From positions 10,729,501 through 10,793,500 of the forward strand of contig CM065819.1 in the NCBI GenBank assembly GCA_033398695.1: 64,000 nucleotides of DNA, in the 5' to 3' direction. The stretch is from Orobanche coerulescens. Lineage: Eukaryota > Streptophyta > Magnoliopsida > Lamiales > Orobanchaceae. This document shows, one piece after another, positions 21,429-32,656 of this stretch (position 1 is its first letter; each line of letters begins with the position of its first letter). The notes under the pieces were generated by a model. That model was not told where the DNA came from, did not search any database, and was given only the letters and a program-made list of their open reading frames with translations. The translations under genes were made by a program, and so were the position numbers.

Positions 21429-22762
21429 GGCCCTGTTTACTCACCAGTTTTCTAGAAAAGTTTTCTAAGAAAACAGAAAAAATGAAAACACATCCAAATT
21501 AGATATTTTCTAAAAAGAAAACTAGAAAACTGGAAAACACGGTTTTCCAAGTTATAACTGGACTTTAGAAAATTATAGAAAACAGTCCTATCTTATTTTC
21601 TAGATTTCTAGAGTTGTGCTACAAACAAGCTAGACACTCTTCGAACAATCGAACCTCAACAAATACACATATTTTAACATTTGTTTTAAATCTATGAGCC
21701 ATACTTGTAGTTATGAATCAGTTACATAATTAGTATTTTTAAATGATAAAAAATCTAAAAAACAAAATGAAATATCAAATAGTATAAATATTACTTATTT
21801 GTTAATTATTATTTTATTGTGTACATGTGACAATGGCCTCCATTATTTTAAATTAAATAAAAAATAAAAATTTTGTTCCTATATTTAATAATCAAACTTT
21901 ACGAACTAGTGATCACTTAAAAATAATAAGAGGAATAATAGTGTATAAAAGTGATTATAAAATATTAAAATATAATGCATAATAATCAGTTATATGTTAA
22001 TGTAAAAAGTATGTATATAATTTTTTGAGAGGATACCACAAAAGTATTTTTGAGAGTCAAGAACAACAAAGAGAAAACGCTAATCAGTGGCGAACAACTA
22101 TATCTACTAAATTATGAAGGGATATATGAATATATTGATTAATCATATTCATTTTTTAGATCAAAAAGACCATCTTTTGAGTGTATATATATATATATAT
22201 GATCATATGAGAATGATTTTTATGTTGTGAATTGAGAATAAATCTGAACCATTGATCTCTGTGTAATGTACGATCCAGATTGGCTTATGTATGCAATATA
22301 TGCATTTAGTGCATCAAACCTGCAATGTATAAAAACTCTGCATTATATGCATCAAAATATCGATGCACTAGAATATTACATTCTATGTATACGTTTTTGT
22401 GAGAATAAATCTAGGCCATCTATTTAATTAAGATCTATGGATCAAATTCATTCTTATTTCTTAACTTAAGTATCATTCCCACCAGAATCCACCTATATAT
22501 ATATATATTTTTTTTTTTTAGTATTGAGTAGGTTTATAGAGGTATATTAAAATGTAATGTATAACGATCAGTTATATATTAATGTAAAAAGTATGTATAT
22601 AATTTATGAAACTAAAAAGGTAGAAAACTGATAAATTCTATTTGCATATTTGGAATATATTTTCCTAGTTTTCAACAGTTTTGTTAGAAATTGAAAACTC
22701 AGAAAATTTTAGAAAATTTTGGAGAAGAAATGTGGAAAAATTTTCCCCATGTAAACAACCCC
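21429..22762. mobile_element. PIF/Harbinger-like MITE or deletion derivative
   Basis: This 1334-base AT-rich insertion interrupts Copia-A coding sequence. It is flanked by TAA at 21426-21428 and 22763-22765, the three-base target size of PIF/Harbinger. The ends are GGCCCTGTTTAC and GTAAACAACCCC, imperfect inverted repeats. Subterminal parts are rich in TTTTCTAGAAAA-like motifs on both sides. No transposase is visible. Confidence 0.68.
22183..22510. mobile_element. Possible nested foldback MITE between two TA runs
   Basis: TA microsatellites at about 22183-22200 and 22493-22508 flank imperfect inverted arms: one reads GAGAATGAT...GAGAATAAATCTGAACC and the other, in reverse complement, GGGAATGAT...AAGAATGAATTTGATCC. 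This resembles Micron-like elements that sit within TA repeats. Confidence 0.45.
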
Positions 22763-23075
22763 TAAGTGATTTGTGCATGGGAATTTGTGCAGTATTAACG
22801 ACATACAGTCCATCATTAAAATTACTTTTGCAAATATATTCACCGTTTCTTTTCTTAATAATAGCATCATCATCAAAAGAAACTGAATAACCATCACAAT
22901 TTAATTTAGAAACCGAAATTAAATTCATTCTAAAATCTGGTACTAATAATATATTATGGAGGACTAATAATTTATCATTAATTTTCAACTGCACGACTCC
23001 CACTGCAACAGCCATAAGCCTGGAATAATGGCCCCAGTTGATGGTAATCTCGCCCGCACTAAGGTGCTTGATTAC
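22763..23075 (-). pseudogene. Copia-A protease-to-integrase linker (broken)
   Basis: The frame is in phase with the gag frame and reads through the typical region between protease and integrase (LHNILLVPDFRMNLISVSKL, DGLYVVNTAQIPMHKSL) until the MITE interrupts it. Confidence 0.8.
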
Positions 23076-23312
23076 CTAAAAACCATGCGAGTCAAAGCAA
23101 ACATGATCAGTGGATCCTGAATCAACTATCAACAAAGTGGAAGAACAAGCTGCCAAATATATTTTGACTACTAGTGCACGAGACATACCTTTCTTAAGAG
23201 CAGGGCAGTCCGCTTTAAAATGTCCTTTCTGACCGCACTTGTAGCAATTTTCCCTTGGCTTTTTGTTTGCCTCAGGGTGAGGAGCCTTGCTTTTCATCTT
23301 GAGAATTGCCAC
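23076..23312 (-). pseudogene. Copia-A zinc knuckle and protease site
   Basis: The zinc knuckle CYKCGQKGHFKADC (C23, C26, H31, C36 of this frame) is followed by the protease site IVDSGSTDHVCF. It shares the frame of gag, but at least two stops lie between the two frames (23313-23531). Confidence 0.85.
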
Positions 23313-23531
23313 TTGCTTCCGGCCAACCTGCCTTTTCTTCTTTCCCCATTTGGGTCTGGAAGAAGTAGCATTGGTTGCCGCAAGAATCTGATGATAACCT
23401 TGTTTGAAGAGACCTTAAGCACATTGAAGCTCTGTCAGAAGTTCCGCAAAAGTATATGTCCTACGGTTCATATTGTAGTTAAGGCGGAACTGCTCAAAGC
23501 TTCTTGGTAAGCTACCCAAGATAATATCGAA

Positions 23532-23993
23532 CTACGACTCTGCATCAATATCCCCCAATATGCTCAGTTCGTTCAAAAGAGACATCATTTTCAGAACATG
23601 ATCCCTTATTGGGGTTCCTTCAGACATTTGGGTTGTCATCAAAAACCTCATTGCATTTTGTCTAGCCGCCCGGTTCTGATGACCAAACATCTCGGTGAGG
23701 TTTTTCATCATTTCCATGGCTGAGCCCATCGTCTGATGCTGATGCTGTAATACATTTGTCAGTGAAGCCAAAATGTAACAGCGAGCCATCTCATCAAACT
23801 TCTTCCATTTTTGGAATTCATCCAACTCTCCAGGAGTGGTATCCGGTTTTGGATCCAGAGGGATATCCTCAGTTAAGACAAATTTATGCCCCTCAGCAAT
23901 CAGGACAATGTCAAGATTTCTTTTCCAATCGGCAAAGTTAGTGCCATCAAGTTTATTTTCTTTGAGAATAACATCTAGTGGATTGAAAGACAT
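23532..23993 (-). pseudogene. gag: Copia-A gag (UBN2 type), N-terminal part
   Basis: The 153-residue frame begins MSFNPLDVILKENKLDGTNF and is a typical plant copia gag (WKRNLDIVLI, then LMTTQMSEGTPIRDHVLKMM). The start at 23993 follows the leader and agrees with the family. It ends early; gag-like reading goes on to 23312 through stops. The capsid function is known from the family, not from this copy. Confidence 0.87.
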
Positions 23994-25363
23994 CTGAGAT
24001 AAAAATTAAAAACATCCATCACATAATGCATAACAAAATATATCGGAAAAACCTCAAAACACAATATATATGCTTGCAACCACCACCTCGAGAAATCCGC
24101 ATATGCAAGCCACGATCGTGTGGACATTTACACACACATTTTCAAGTAGAGTTTTACGTCTTTAATTTTACTATTTAATCAACTTATGTTATGACAAGTA
24201 AAATTAATAGTTGGTTCCTCTTGGTCATGTATTAATTAACATAGATTCCGATGGGGAGATTATTAATTAATACACCTAAGTGAATACCATAATTTAACAT
24301 CCTTAAAATATTCTCTTTTAAATAATAGTCCTACAGATGGAGAGGTCCTATCATAAAAATAACATTTACCTTATGTTATCATTTTGATATTTAAAACTAA
24401 TGAACCTATAATTAACACATCCGATATGGAGGAAGACCCTAATGTCAATGCGCATGCTAATTACTTCATAATTTAAATTAACTATGGAGGCCAATTTGAT
24501 TTTATTTTAAAAATAAATCAATTTAATCACTTAGTTATTTTAGCCTTAAGGTTTTTGATTTTCTCGCCCTAACATGCAGAAAACATATCACGCATACATT
24601 CATATATGCCATACATCAAAACAATAAAAACCAAAAATAAAGCATGGATAATTAAATTATCCAATTAGCATGGTCTTCTTCCTTGAGTTGAATCCGAGAA
24701 AATATTCGACTCGATGTATCCAAATGAATCAAGCATATCGTCGCTCCTGCCCGGCCGGGCCGTGGATTTCCAAAATTAAAAATTTACTTTTATGCAAAAT
24801 TAGTTACAATTTTTTTTTTTAATTTTGAATCCCGACTCCCCAGCGAATTCAACGAACAGCGGCGAAATGGACCGGACCAAATACTGGACGACCCGACCCA
24901 AACCGGCGAACCGGCCCGGACCAGGATGACCGCGGCTCCTGGCAGCATGCTCGTCGCTTCTCGGCAGGCAGCTGTGTGCTGCTAGGCAGTGCCTGCTCGA
25001 TGTTGTCGGCCACGGCTGCCCAGCAGTCCCGGTAGTCCCGGTTCTGCTCTATTTCTTCGTGATTCCGTCTTTTTCGAATTTGATTATAATTTTATACAAA
25101 ATAAAATACATCGAAATTACAGCAAGATTACAGGAAAAATAAAACACCTAGATCTACCTGCGGATTTTTTCACGGGAAAAACAATTGCATAAATAATAAA
25201 AATAAATAAATAAATAAACCATTTACATAACCATGATAATTGGATCATATTACCTGCAAGAACACATCTAGCAAAATATTTCAACATCAAATTACATGAA
25301 TATTTAAATTACTATCAATTAATCACCAAAATTAATTAAAATAGCAAAAAGCCTAAAAATCCG
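23994..25363 (-). other. Copia-A 5' leader
   Basis: This 1.37 kb AT-rich untranslated leader has a GC-rich patch at 24860-25060. I see no gene. Confidence 0.7.
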
Positions 25364-25375
25364 TCTCTGATACCA
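25364..25375 (-). other. Copia-A primer-binding site (tRNA-Met type)
   Basis: The minus strand reads TGGTATCAGAGA two bases after the LTR end, one mismatch to TGGTATCAGAGC. Confidence 0.85.
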
Positions 25376-25377
25376 AT

Positions 25378-26847
25378 TGTTGGATGTAAAATGCAACGGA
25401 AGGAAGTTTGGGAATCTTTGATAATTGCGTTTTAAGCATCGACGAGCACAAAATCTATTTAGGCATGCTAATTAATTAATTAATTACTAAGACTAATAAG
25501 CAATTTATATATTATTTATTATTTATTAAAATAAATATGTTGGTAATTGAAATATCCTAATCTAGATCTAAAAGATCATATGATACCTTTGAAGCGAAGT
25601 AGTTGCTTTCGTATTGATCACCTTGTATTTCTACCTTTAGACCTTCTAGAGTATGATCCGCCTTAACCCGAATGTTGTGTGGGCAACGAGCTACCAGATA
25701 TTGCTTGGACTTCTATGGGGAATTGGCCGAACCTCCTTCACTTGGGATCACTCGATTTTTCTTTGCTTTCTAGTATTTTATGAAGATTCTTAGCAAATTG
25801 ATGTATTATCTAAATTGTAGAATCAAAGACACAAGTCTAGATCTATAATTAAAACACAAGAAGAAGAAAATCGACCTCTAAAGTTTGGGACAATAATAAT
25901 CAACCAAACCCCTTCCCATAAGTCATATTTATAGGCTTTTGGACTACTACTAGGGATCTTAAGAAGGATTATGGAAGGACTCCCAATAGATTTCATCTTA
26001 CCATATTAGGACTCTTCCTAGTATAATCAATCTATTAATATCAACTTAGTCCACTAAAAAATTGATATTGCACTTCCTACTAAAATTCCAAATTATGAAA
26101 TTGAATTCCTTATTAAATATATTATTTCTCGTGTTTAAGATATCGAATATCCATTAATTAATTATAAGCTACTGACATCTTTAATTAATTAATATCTTAT
26201 CCAAGAGTAGTACCACTCGAACCTTATTATTATATCGGAATTAAATCCACCTGCAGGGTTTAATATAATAATCATTATCGAGCTCACACGAGTTGGGACA
26301 CAATTTATAGTAATAATAATAACTATCATATAAATAATATTATTGCCCAAGATGCGAGGCTTATTGAGTCGATCATTTTGACTCTCACCCATGGTAAATC
26401 AAATCAATAAATATTATAAATACACAATTAAATATTATATACTTAGAATTAAGAAATAATAATTATCCGAGATTTACGCTCTTCTTACAGTCAGTACAGA
26501 AGAGACTTTCTCACCTCGATCCAGTTCAACATATGCAAATACGCTAATGTATGCTAATAGTCAAGACCAACTAATCTCAAGCATACACTACAACCTTTCA
26601 TATAATTTGTCTAAAAATTATATAGGTTGTGAACTATTATATTATTTTATAAGGAACCGATAATGTGATCTTCCATGTGACACCAAGACACCACATTATC
26701 CACAATATAAAATAATTAGACATTTCATTTGCATAACCATAACGTGAATAAATATGCAAAACATGTGGTTAAATGTAATTATTCGGTAGTTACGGAGAAA
26801 TAAGGTATACAAGCATAAAGTATGCTTTGCAATATACAACCCTAACA
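25378..26847 (-). repeat. Copia-A 5' LTR
   Basis: On the minus strand it starts TGTTAGGGTTGTATATTG and ends CATCCAACA next to the primer site, about 1470 bases. A TATA box (CTATAAATAT) lies at 25925-25934. The far end is set by the TGTTAGG pattern alone, as the partner LTR is outside the window. Confidence 0.75.
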
Positions 26848-27727
26848 AGCATATCAAGCTTGTTGCAACGATTCAGTCCCAACACACAAATACATAATGT
26901 TTTTAATTCCAAAAATCACGTTTTGCAATTTAAAATTTTTTCAAAATTCTTTCGGTCATATACAATATGACAATAACATTTCACAATGTCCGAAGTACTT
27001 TAAAACGCCTCCTTCAAATACCCTCTGAAGGTGTCGTTTGAAAATATTTGATTGACTCGTCAAAGCTCAACCGATTTCAGAATCCATACAAAACTGTTGT
27101 TTAAGCACACCATTGAAATATTTTCAAAAATCGGTTCTTTTACAAACATATTCAAGCTCATAATTAAAATTAAGAAAACCATTTTCAAACTTACACGCAG
27201 CGGACATAATTACAACTATCCAAAAATAATCGAACTTGAAACCACATGTCCAATCGACAAACGAGATTACAAATTCAATCAAATACAATTCGTGAACACC
27301 AAGTTCAATTATACGTCAAAACCATCCATCTGAGTTCCTCACGAACTCTACCGTCGATACATTCTCTGGAACACATTAAGGTTCATAATTTTCACATTAT
27401 ATTGCACTATTCGGTGTCCAACCATCAATACATTCAACTCAATACACAAACAGTGCACCACAAATATCAAACACGGATTCCATTACAGAACACTATACAA
27501 ACAAAAATATGCACCACAATCATCGCACATAAATGAAATCATGAAATACTGATACCTCGCATAAAAGAGGAGACTTACGTCCACAGGCCGCACGGAGATG
27601 ATGGCTGCACCACGATAGTAATCACAACTAATCACAATTAATCATAATTGTTCACAATTGCTCACCTGGGTGACACGACAAGACACGACTCGACAAGACC
27701 CAACTGCCTAGGTTTTCACAAACCTAA
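26848..27727 (-). other. E6 leader fragment
   Basis: This AT-rich DNA lies between the Copia-A LTR and the primer site of E6. It resembles the E3 leader at 53619-54175, for example in CCTAGGTTTT...AAACCTAA next to the primer site. No coding homology is seen. Copia-A appears to have inserted in this leader; its other flank is out of view. Confidence 0.55.
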
Positions 27728-27739
27728 TCTCTGATACCA
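27728..27739 (-). other. E6 primer-binding site (tRNA-Met type)
   Basis: The minus strand reads TGGTATCAGAGA four bases after the LTR end at 27744. Confidence 0.8.
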
Positions 27740-27743
27740 TTTA

Positions 27744-29014
27744 TGTAACACCCCTATTTCACTCAGGGATATTACACGCCGTAGATCCCTTTTCGCAAGG
27801 ATCTACCAGGCAGGAGACTACAAAACAAAACCCACACGCGGTCAACTCGACCAAAACATAAAACCATAGACCGATTAGGTCTCTCAAAACACAACATAGC
27901 AGTACAACTGATAAACCAAAATACAACTCGATCACATATTACACAACATGTCCATCCTATTATGGATGACAAAGAAACTAGAAATAAACACTCATACAGA
28001 CAGATCACTGACAGACAACCAACTACAACTGTGACTAGTATCGCTGCTTTACATCATCCTCTAAGCCGATCCTGTGGTTGCTCTCTCTCCAACAAGGGGT
28101 TATCGATGGAAATCGCTATCAAGTAACCAAGCTATAAAGTTATACATCAAGAATACAACTGTTATGAATATTACGTTTTAACAAGGTAGGAACACGATCA
28201 CTGAGTCTAAATTATTTTCGAAAGAGTTTCCTATAGGAAGGATCATAAGAATGACGCCAAAGCATATTTAATAGAATAATTGAAGACTTTGGGGGTCTCA
28301 GTGTAAAATTATGAAAGATTTATAATTCTTCTTTTCAAAAGAGTTTACCAAAAATATCGAAATGATTTTATTCACAACCAAGCCTCAACGACTAATTAAT
28401 AATACAAGTACATCCGGACCCAAGGTCCAAATATTCACGAAACAAACACGAGAATCGCCTAGGACCGGGGTTAAGCCACTAGTCCCATCCGAGGCCTCTT
28501 TGGACCCTCCCGGACTGGATATCTGAACAAGCTCAAACACACCCATAAGTTATCTTGACATCACACTCGCAAGTGACGATTCTCGAAGCCCCCTCCAGAC
28601 CTACCGATTAGATAAACTTATGGTCAAAACATATCAACTGGCCGTACTCGCAAGTACGTGCTGCCGGAGGCCTCACGGGTCCCTACCCGGGGTAACATTA
28701 CTCAAACACACCCATAATATATCGTGACATCGCACTCGAAAGTGACAATTCTCGGAGCCCCCTCCAGACCTACCCGATTCGATAATCTTATGGTCATAAC
28801 ATATCAACTGACCGTACTCGCAAGCATGCGCCGCCAGAGGCCTCACAGGTCCCTACCCGGATAACATCTTAATTCACCAAGATACACAACAACAAAGGTA
28901 CAATATTCACAACAATCACAAACACGTAAAACATAAGTTAACGCATCATACATCTCCACAAAGGTGCCACATTCACATGACGACATCATTCAGGAAAAAG
29001 GCTAACAAGCGAAT
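27744..29014 (-). repeat. E6 Tekay-like LTR, first segment (LTR end side)
   Basis: The plus strand begins TGTAACACCCCTATTTCACT, clearly related to the E3 LTR end. It contains, on the minus strand, a possible splice acceptor CCACAG|G at 28072, a hairpin AACCCCTTGTTGG at 28089-28102, and two copies of a roughly 170-base tandem repeat (28540-28870). It is cut by E2 at 29015. Confidence 0.8.
28540..28870 (-). repeat. Tandem repeat in the E6 LTR (two copies)
   Basis: Two units of about 170 bases each hold GACATCGCACTCG-like, GCCCCCTCCAGACCTACC and CGTACTCGCAAG segments. A partial unit precedes at 28490. Confidence 0.75.
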
Positions 29015-29165
29015 TGTAATATCTGGATTTATTATTGAGTATTTTATTTGTATTTGAGCCATGTATTATTCGGAATCGTGATATCGATAATTAGAGTATG
29101 ATATTTCTCACCTTTGTATCTTTGTACATGAGTATAGCAGCATGCAAATTTTCTCATGCAAACTC

Positions 29166-29395
29166 GTGATAGCGCACGCTAAGAATGTAGCTTAACGTGC
29201 GTTATCGGCTAAAACTAGCGCACGCTACGAATGAATATTTGCATGCGCTAGGCAGTCAATTATTGAGCTAGACGGCTAGCACATGCGCCAGTCGGACGTG
29301 GGTCCGGATAAGATTCCCGCGGGCGAACCTGGACAGATTTGGAGTCAACGCTAGTTAGCGTGCGCTAAGAATTTTGCGATAGCGTGCGCTAATTA
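29166..29395 (+). promoter_or_regulatory. E2 LTR first cluster of TTAGCG..CGCTAA words
   Basis: Six to seven copies of a near-palindromic word (for example AGCGCACGCTA, TTAGCGTGCGCTAA) stand just before the TATA box. The same cluster is at 36272-36502 in the other LTR, with several CG to CA or TG changes between the copies. Confidence 0.65.
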
Positions 29396-29412
29396 ACATA
29401 AGTACAGAAATG

Positions 29413-29420
29413 TTATAAAT
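29413..29420 (+). promoter_or_regulatory. TATA box of the E2 LTR
   Basis: TTATAAAT follows the word cluster by about 20 bases. Transcription would start near 29445. Confidence 0.65.
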
Positions 29421-29650
29421 GGGATAGCAACCCATTTTACTTGGTTTACATTTCCTTCACTTGTCCTTCGTTCTTGAGAGACCAGAGAGCATTATATCCT
29501 CCTTAAACACTTAGACCACCTCTACTTGATTCATTAAAGATTGGATATCACTTGTGATTGATCATTGAAGTGGAGTAGCACCTTGGATTGGCATACAAAC
29601 AACTGGAGTTGGATTCTACCTTTTTGGCTCAGTGATTTCTTCATCTTAAG

Positions 29651-30937
29651 GTATGTTAATTCTAGCTCCAGCCTTAGATTCGTGTTCTGAAGAATAAGAT
29701 GATCATGCTATCAAGATATTGAGTTCCATTGATGAATTATTCAAACAAACATCATGTTTAGAAGTGGGAATGATTATGCTTATAATATCGTCGTTGATAC
29801 ATCGTAGTTGGAATTATTAGTTCACCTTTAAGATGAAGTCTAAATGTGATAATGACAATGGAATCTAGTGCATCAACCTGAAATCACGAACTTCACATGA
29901 GAATGATAATCGAGTTGGATATAAGAGTTGTGATGATATTCATTTCCTTGAATTCAAAGATGTTTGAATCCGTAAGATCATTCATAAGTTTATGAACATG
30001 ACATGTAGAAGGATAACGTATGTTAATCACTGAGGAGTTTGTAAATTTCATCACCTTTAGAAAGGTCTGCTGACCAGTAGTGAAACTGCCATGCACGCTT
30101 AGCGTGCGCTAAGCTATGTAGATTAACGTATGCTATCAGGCAGGTTTAGTGTATGCTACGTTTGGTACGTAACGTACGTTAGGTCATCAGGCGAGTCAGT
30201 CGACTGACCAGAGAGGACTATCGATACATAATTAGCGTACGCTAGGCTTCATTGTTTACGTGCGCTAACGAGCAGGCTTAACGCACGCTACATAGAATAT
30301 ATAGCGTACGCTAAGCAGTTCAGGCAGATTACGTTTTAATGAACTTTCAGCCGTAAATTGGATTGTTAGACATTCGTATGACGTGAGAGGAATTCTATAT
30401 TATTTCTTTTGTTAAGGTTCGATCTTGCTACATGATTGATCGAAGGGGCGACCTTCGAGTGTTTCGTTTTTCATGGAAGTAGTATTCTTGTCTTCGAATC
30501 GAGGCAAGTATCTTAATTGTTTTATATATTGATGTTATACATATTGTCGTGCATATATGTCGTTGTTGTATGTCCACCTCGTGTTGGTCCGACGGGATCA
30601 TCGGGGATCTATGCTAGCGTGCGCTGAATCATCGGACGGGTTTTTCCACCTCGGGTTGGTTTGAAGGAATCATCGGGGGGTCTAGGCAGTGAACGTTGGA
30701 TCATTGGAATTACCATGTGTATGTTGTGATATTATGTTGTGATATCATATTGTGATATCATGTTGTGATTATCATGTGTGTATGTTATTATTGAGTTTCT
30801 CGCAGGAGAAGACTCGTTGGTTCTTTTGTCATTTATGTTATTATTATTCTTCATGAGATGTTGAATAATATGTTGTGGGACTTGTACTAGCATCATTGTA
30901 CTAACCCCTTCGGGGGTGAACATTTGTTTATGTTCAG
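29651..30937 (+). other. Predicted intron inside the E2 LTR
   Basis: The donor AAG|GTATGT is at 29648-29656. The 3' end has TACTAAC (30899-30905), the strongest known branch-point form, overlapping a CCCCTTCGGGG hairpin, then TTTATGTTCAG|G ending at 30937. The other LTR keeps the same parts (acceptor AG at 38070-38071). Splicing would remove 1287 bases, including the second word cluster. Inferred from sequence only. Confidence 0.5.
30096..30320 (+). repeat. E2 LTR second cluster of TTAGCG..CGCTAA words
   Basis: Eight or more copies, including the perfect palindrome type TTAGCGTACGCTAA or one change from it, lie downstream of the TATA box. The other LTR has them at 37202-37425. Confidence 0.65.
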
Positions 30938-31273
30938 GATCCAGGAGAGCGGGGAAACAACCACTAGAGTTGCATGACGACGAGGGTGCAGAGTGATGTT
31001 CCGGCCGGGTTTATTTGTCTATTGGTTGAATCATTTTAATAAGTACTCGAGTACGTAGTCGTTTGTGATGATTTGGATTTGGTGATGTATTAATACTTTT
31101 TCCTTTGGACATTTGTATTTTCAGTATTGGTCAGAACTGTTGTATCTTATTTCCGTTACTTTCATACGTTGGTATCTGTTAATGTCTTTCCATTTCTTCA
31201 GCCTTGTAAATCCTTATGTAAAGGATTTATGGCGCTGTAATATTCCTGAATATATCGGGGGTGTTACAGAATA

Positions 31274-31285
31274 TGGTATCGGAGA
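31274..31285 (+). other. E2 primer-binding site (tRNA-Met type)
   Basis: TGGTATCGGAGA lies five bases after the LTR end, identical to the E1 site. Confidence 0.8.
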
Positions 31286-31471
31286 TAAGATTATGGATAT
31301 CTTGGCTATTGGGTTAAAATAGGGGTCATATATGTCTTTTGAAGTAACCGGTCGCGAATAACATCACTGTACTGCCTACGTCTTCATGCGAGCGATGGTT
31401 GTAAGTTCCTAAACTTTATCTCGTCCATTACATGTTGTATCTCTTTATACTTGAGTATTTATGGTTACAGT

Positions 31472-32656
31472 ATGTTGAGAGGTGGACGTGGACGTGGTCG
31501 CGGTCGCGGACGCGGACGAAGGAATACCGAAAGAGAAGCTTCGCCTTCTAATCAGGCCAGCCACAGCTTGCCGAGCCACATAGATCTATTAATAATGAAC
31601 CGGAACCTGATGTGCCCAAAATTCTTCGTCAGGTGGTGAACCAGATGACTCAGTTCGCCCAGGTCGTGGACCGAATGCAGGTGGCAGTAGGGTTACAACA
31701 GGGAGAATGACAGCAAGGTATCCCAGACATGGGGAATCGAGGTGACCGATGGCTGCAAGAGGTGGCGAAGATGTAACCACCTAAATTCAATGGTATTTCT
31801 GAGACTCCCACCTGGGATCAGTGGTTAAAGGAGTTTTAGAAAATTTTTGATAGGGGAAGCATCCGAGTGGTGGGAAGCCATCCGGCCTGCAGATCATGAT
31901 GCGGACTGGACATAATTTAAATTGATGATGGAAGCTCAGTACTGCCCTCGTCCTGTGAGGGAAGCCAAAGTTCGGGAGTTTTTCTCCGCTCAGCCTTCAG
32001 ATGTGCCAGTATCTCAGGCAACTAAGACGTTTAACCAGCAGCTGGCATTTGTTCGACATCCGGTCGTAATGATGCGTAAATGATGATCCATTTTGATATG
32101 AGAATGAAACCAGAAATCCAGAGGTACATGTCCGGTTTTGAATGTACCACTCTCCGTCAATACCAGGATAAAGCATTGGCGTACGAAATCAAGGAAGCAG
32201 CAATGGAGAAGTTTACGGAATCCAAGAAGCAGAAAGTCTCTGGTAGTTTTACAGAGCACAAGAGCAGCGGGCCCTGCAAGGCCAGTCATCCTTTCATTCT
32301 TTCAAGAAACCTCCGCACCCATCAAAGAGCGGAAAGAACTTCGGAGCAGCATCAACTACGACGGATGTCACCAGGAAATGCTTTAACTATGCCTAGACGG
32401 GGCACTATCGACGGAATTGCCCCCTACCTACCATGACTTCTTTTGATTGTGTTCGAGAGGGACATCGTGCGGTGTTCTGTGAAGAAGCTTCAAAGTCTTT
32501 TAGAGCCCGTACACCACAACCAGTTCATAAGGAAGCCAGTATCCAACAGACGCAGCAAAGTGTTCAGATGCCTCAGAATTTTGGCAACGGACGAGGCAGA
32601 GGATAGTAGGACCGAAATAGTACAGCGAGGGCCGGATCTGTACCCCCACGTCTGTA
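31472..32656 (+). pseudogene. gag: E2 gag (broken)
   Basis: The start ATG at 31472 follows TTACAG directly and opens an RG-rich N-terminus (MLRGGRGRGRG). The capsid core is recognisable in pieces (VNQMTQFAQVVDRMQ, PPKFNG, EWWEAIRPADHD, MMEAQY) with stops and frameshifts. About 20-25 residues are missing near 31850 between KIFD and EASEWW. A zinc knuckle remnant at about 32370-32425 (CFNYA, stop, TGHYRRNC) has lost its second Cys. Confidence 0.82.

Larger units (their letters stand above)
29015..31268 (+). repeat. E2 5' LTR
   Basis: The 2254-base LTR starts TGTAATATCTGG and ends GGGGGTGTTACA. It shows a TTAGCG(T/C)(G/A)CGCTAA word cluster (29166-29395), a TATA box, a donor at 29651, a second word cluster (30096-30320), a CCACCTCG(T/G)GTTGGT repeat (30572-30690), and a branch point, hairpin and acceptor at 30899-30937. 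Confidence 0.92.

Noticed and set aside
27052..27536. Two overlapping plus-strand frames in the E6 leader
   Set aside because: AT-rich chance frames opposite to the element; no homology.
30904..30917. Hairpin with T-rich tail as a bacterial-type terminator
   Set aside because: Plant nuclear DNA; the hairpin overlaps a branch-like TACTAAC and precedes an AG, which fits splicing better.
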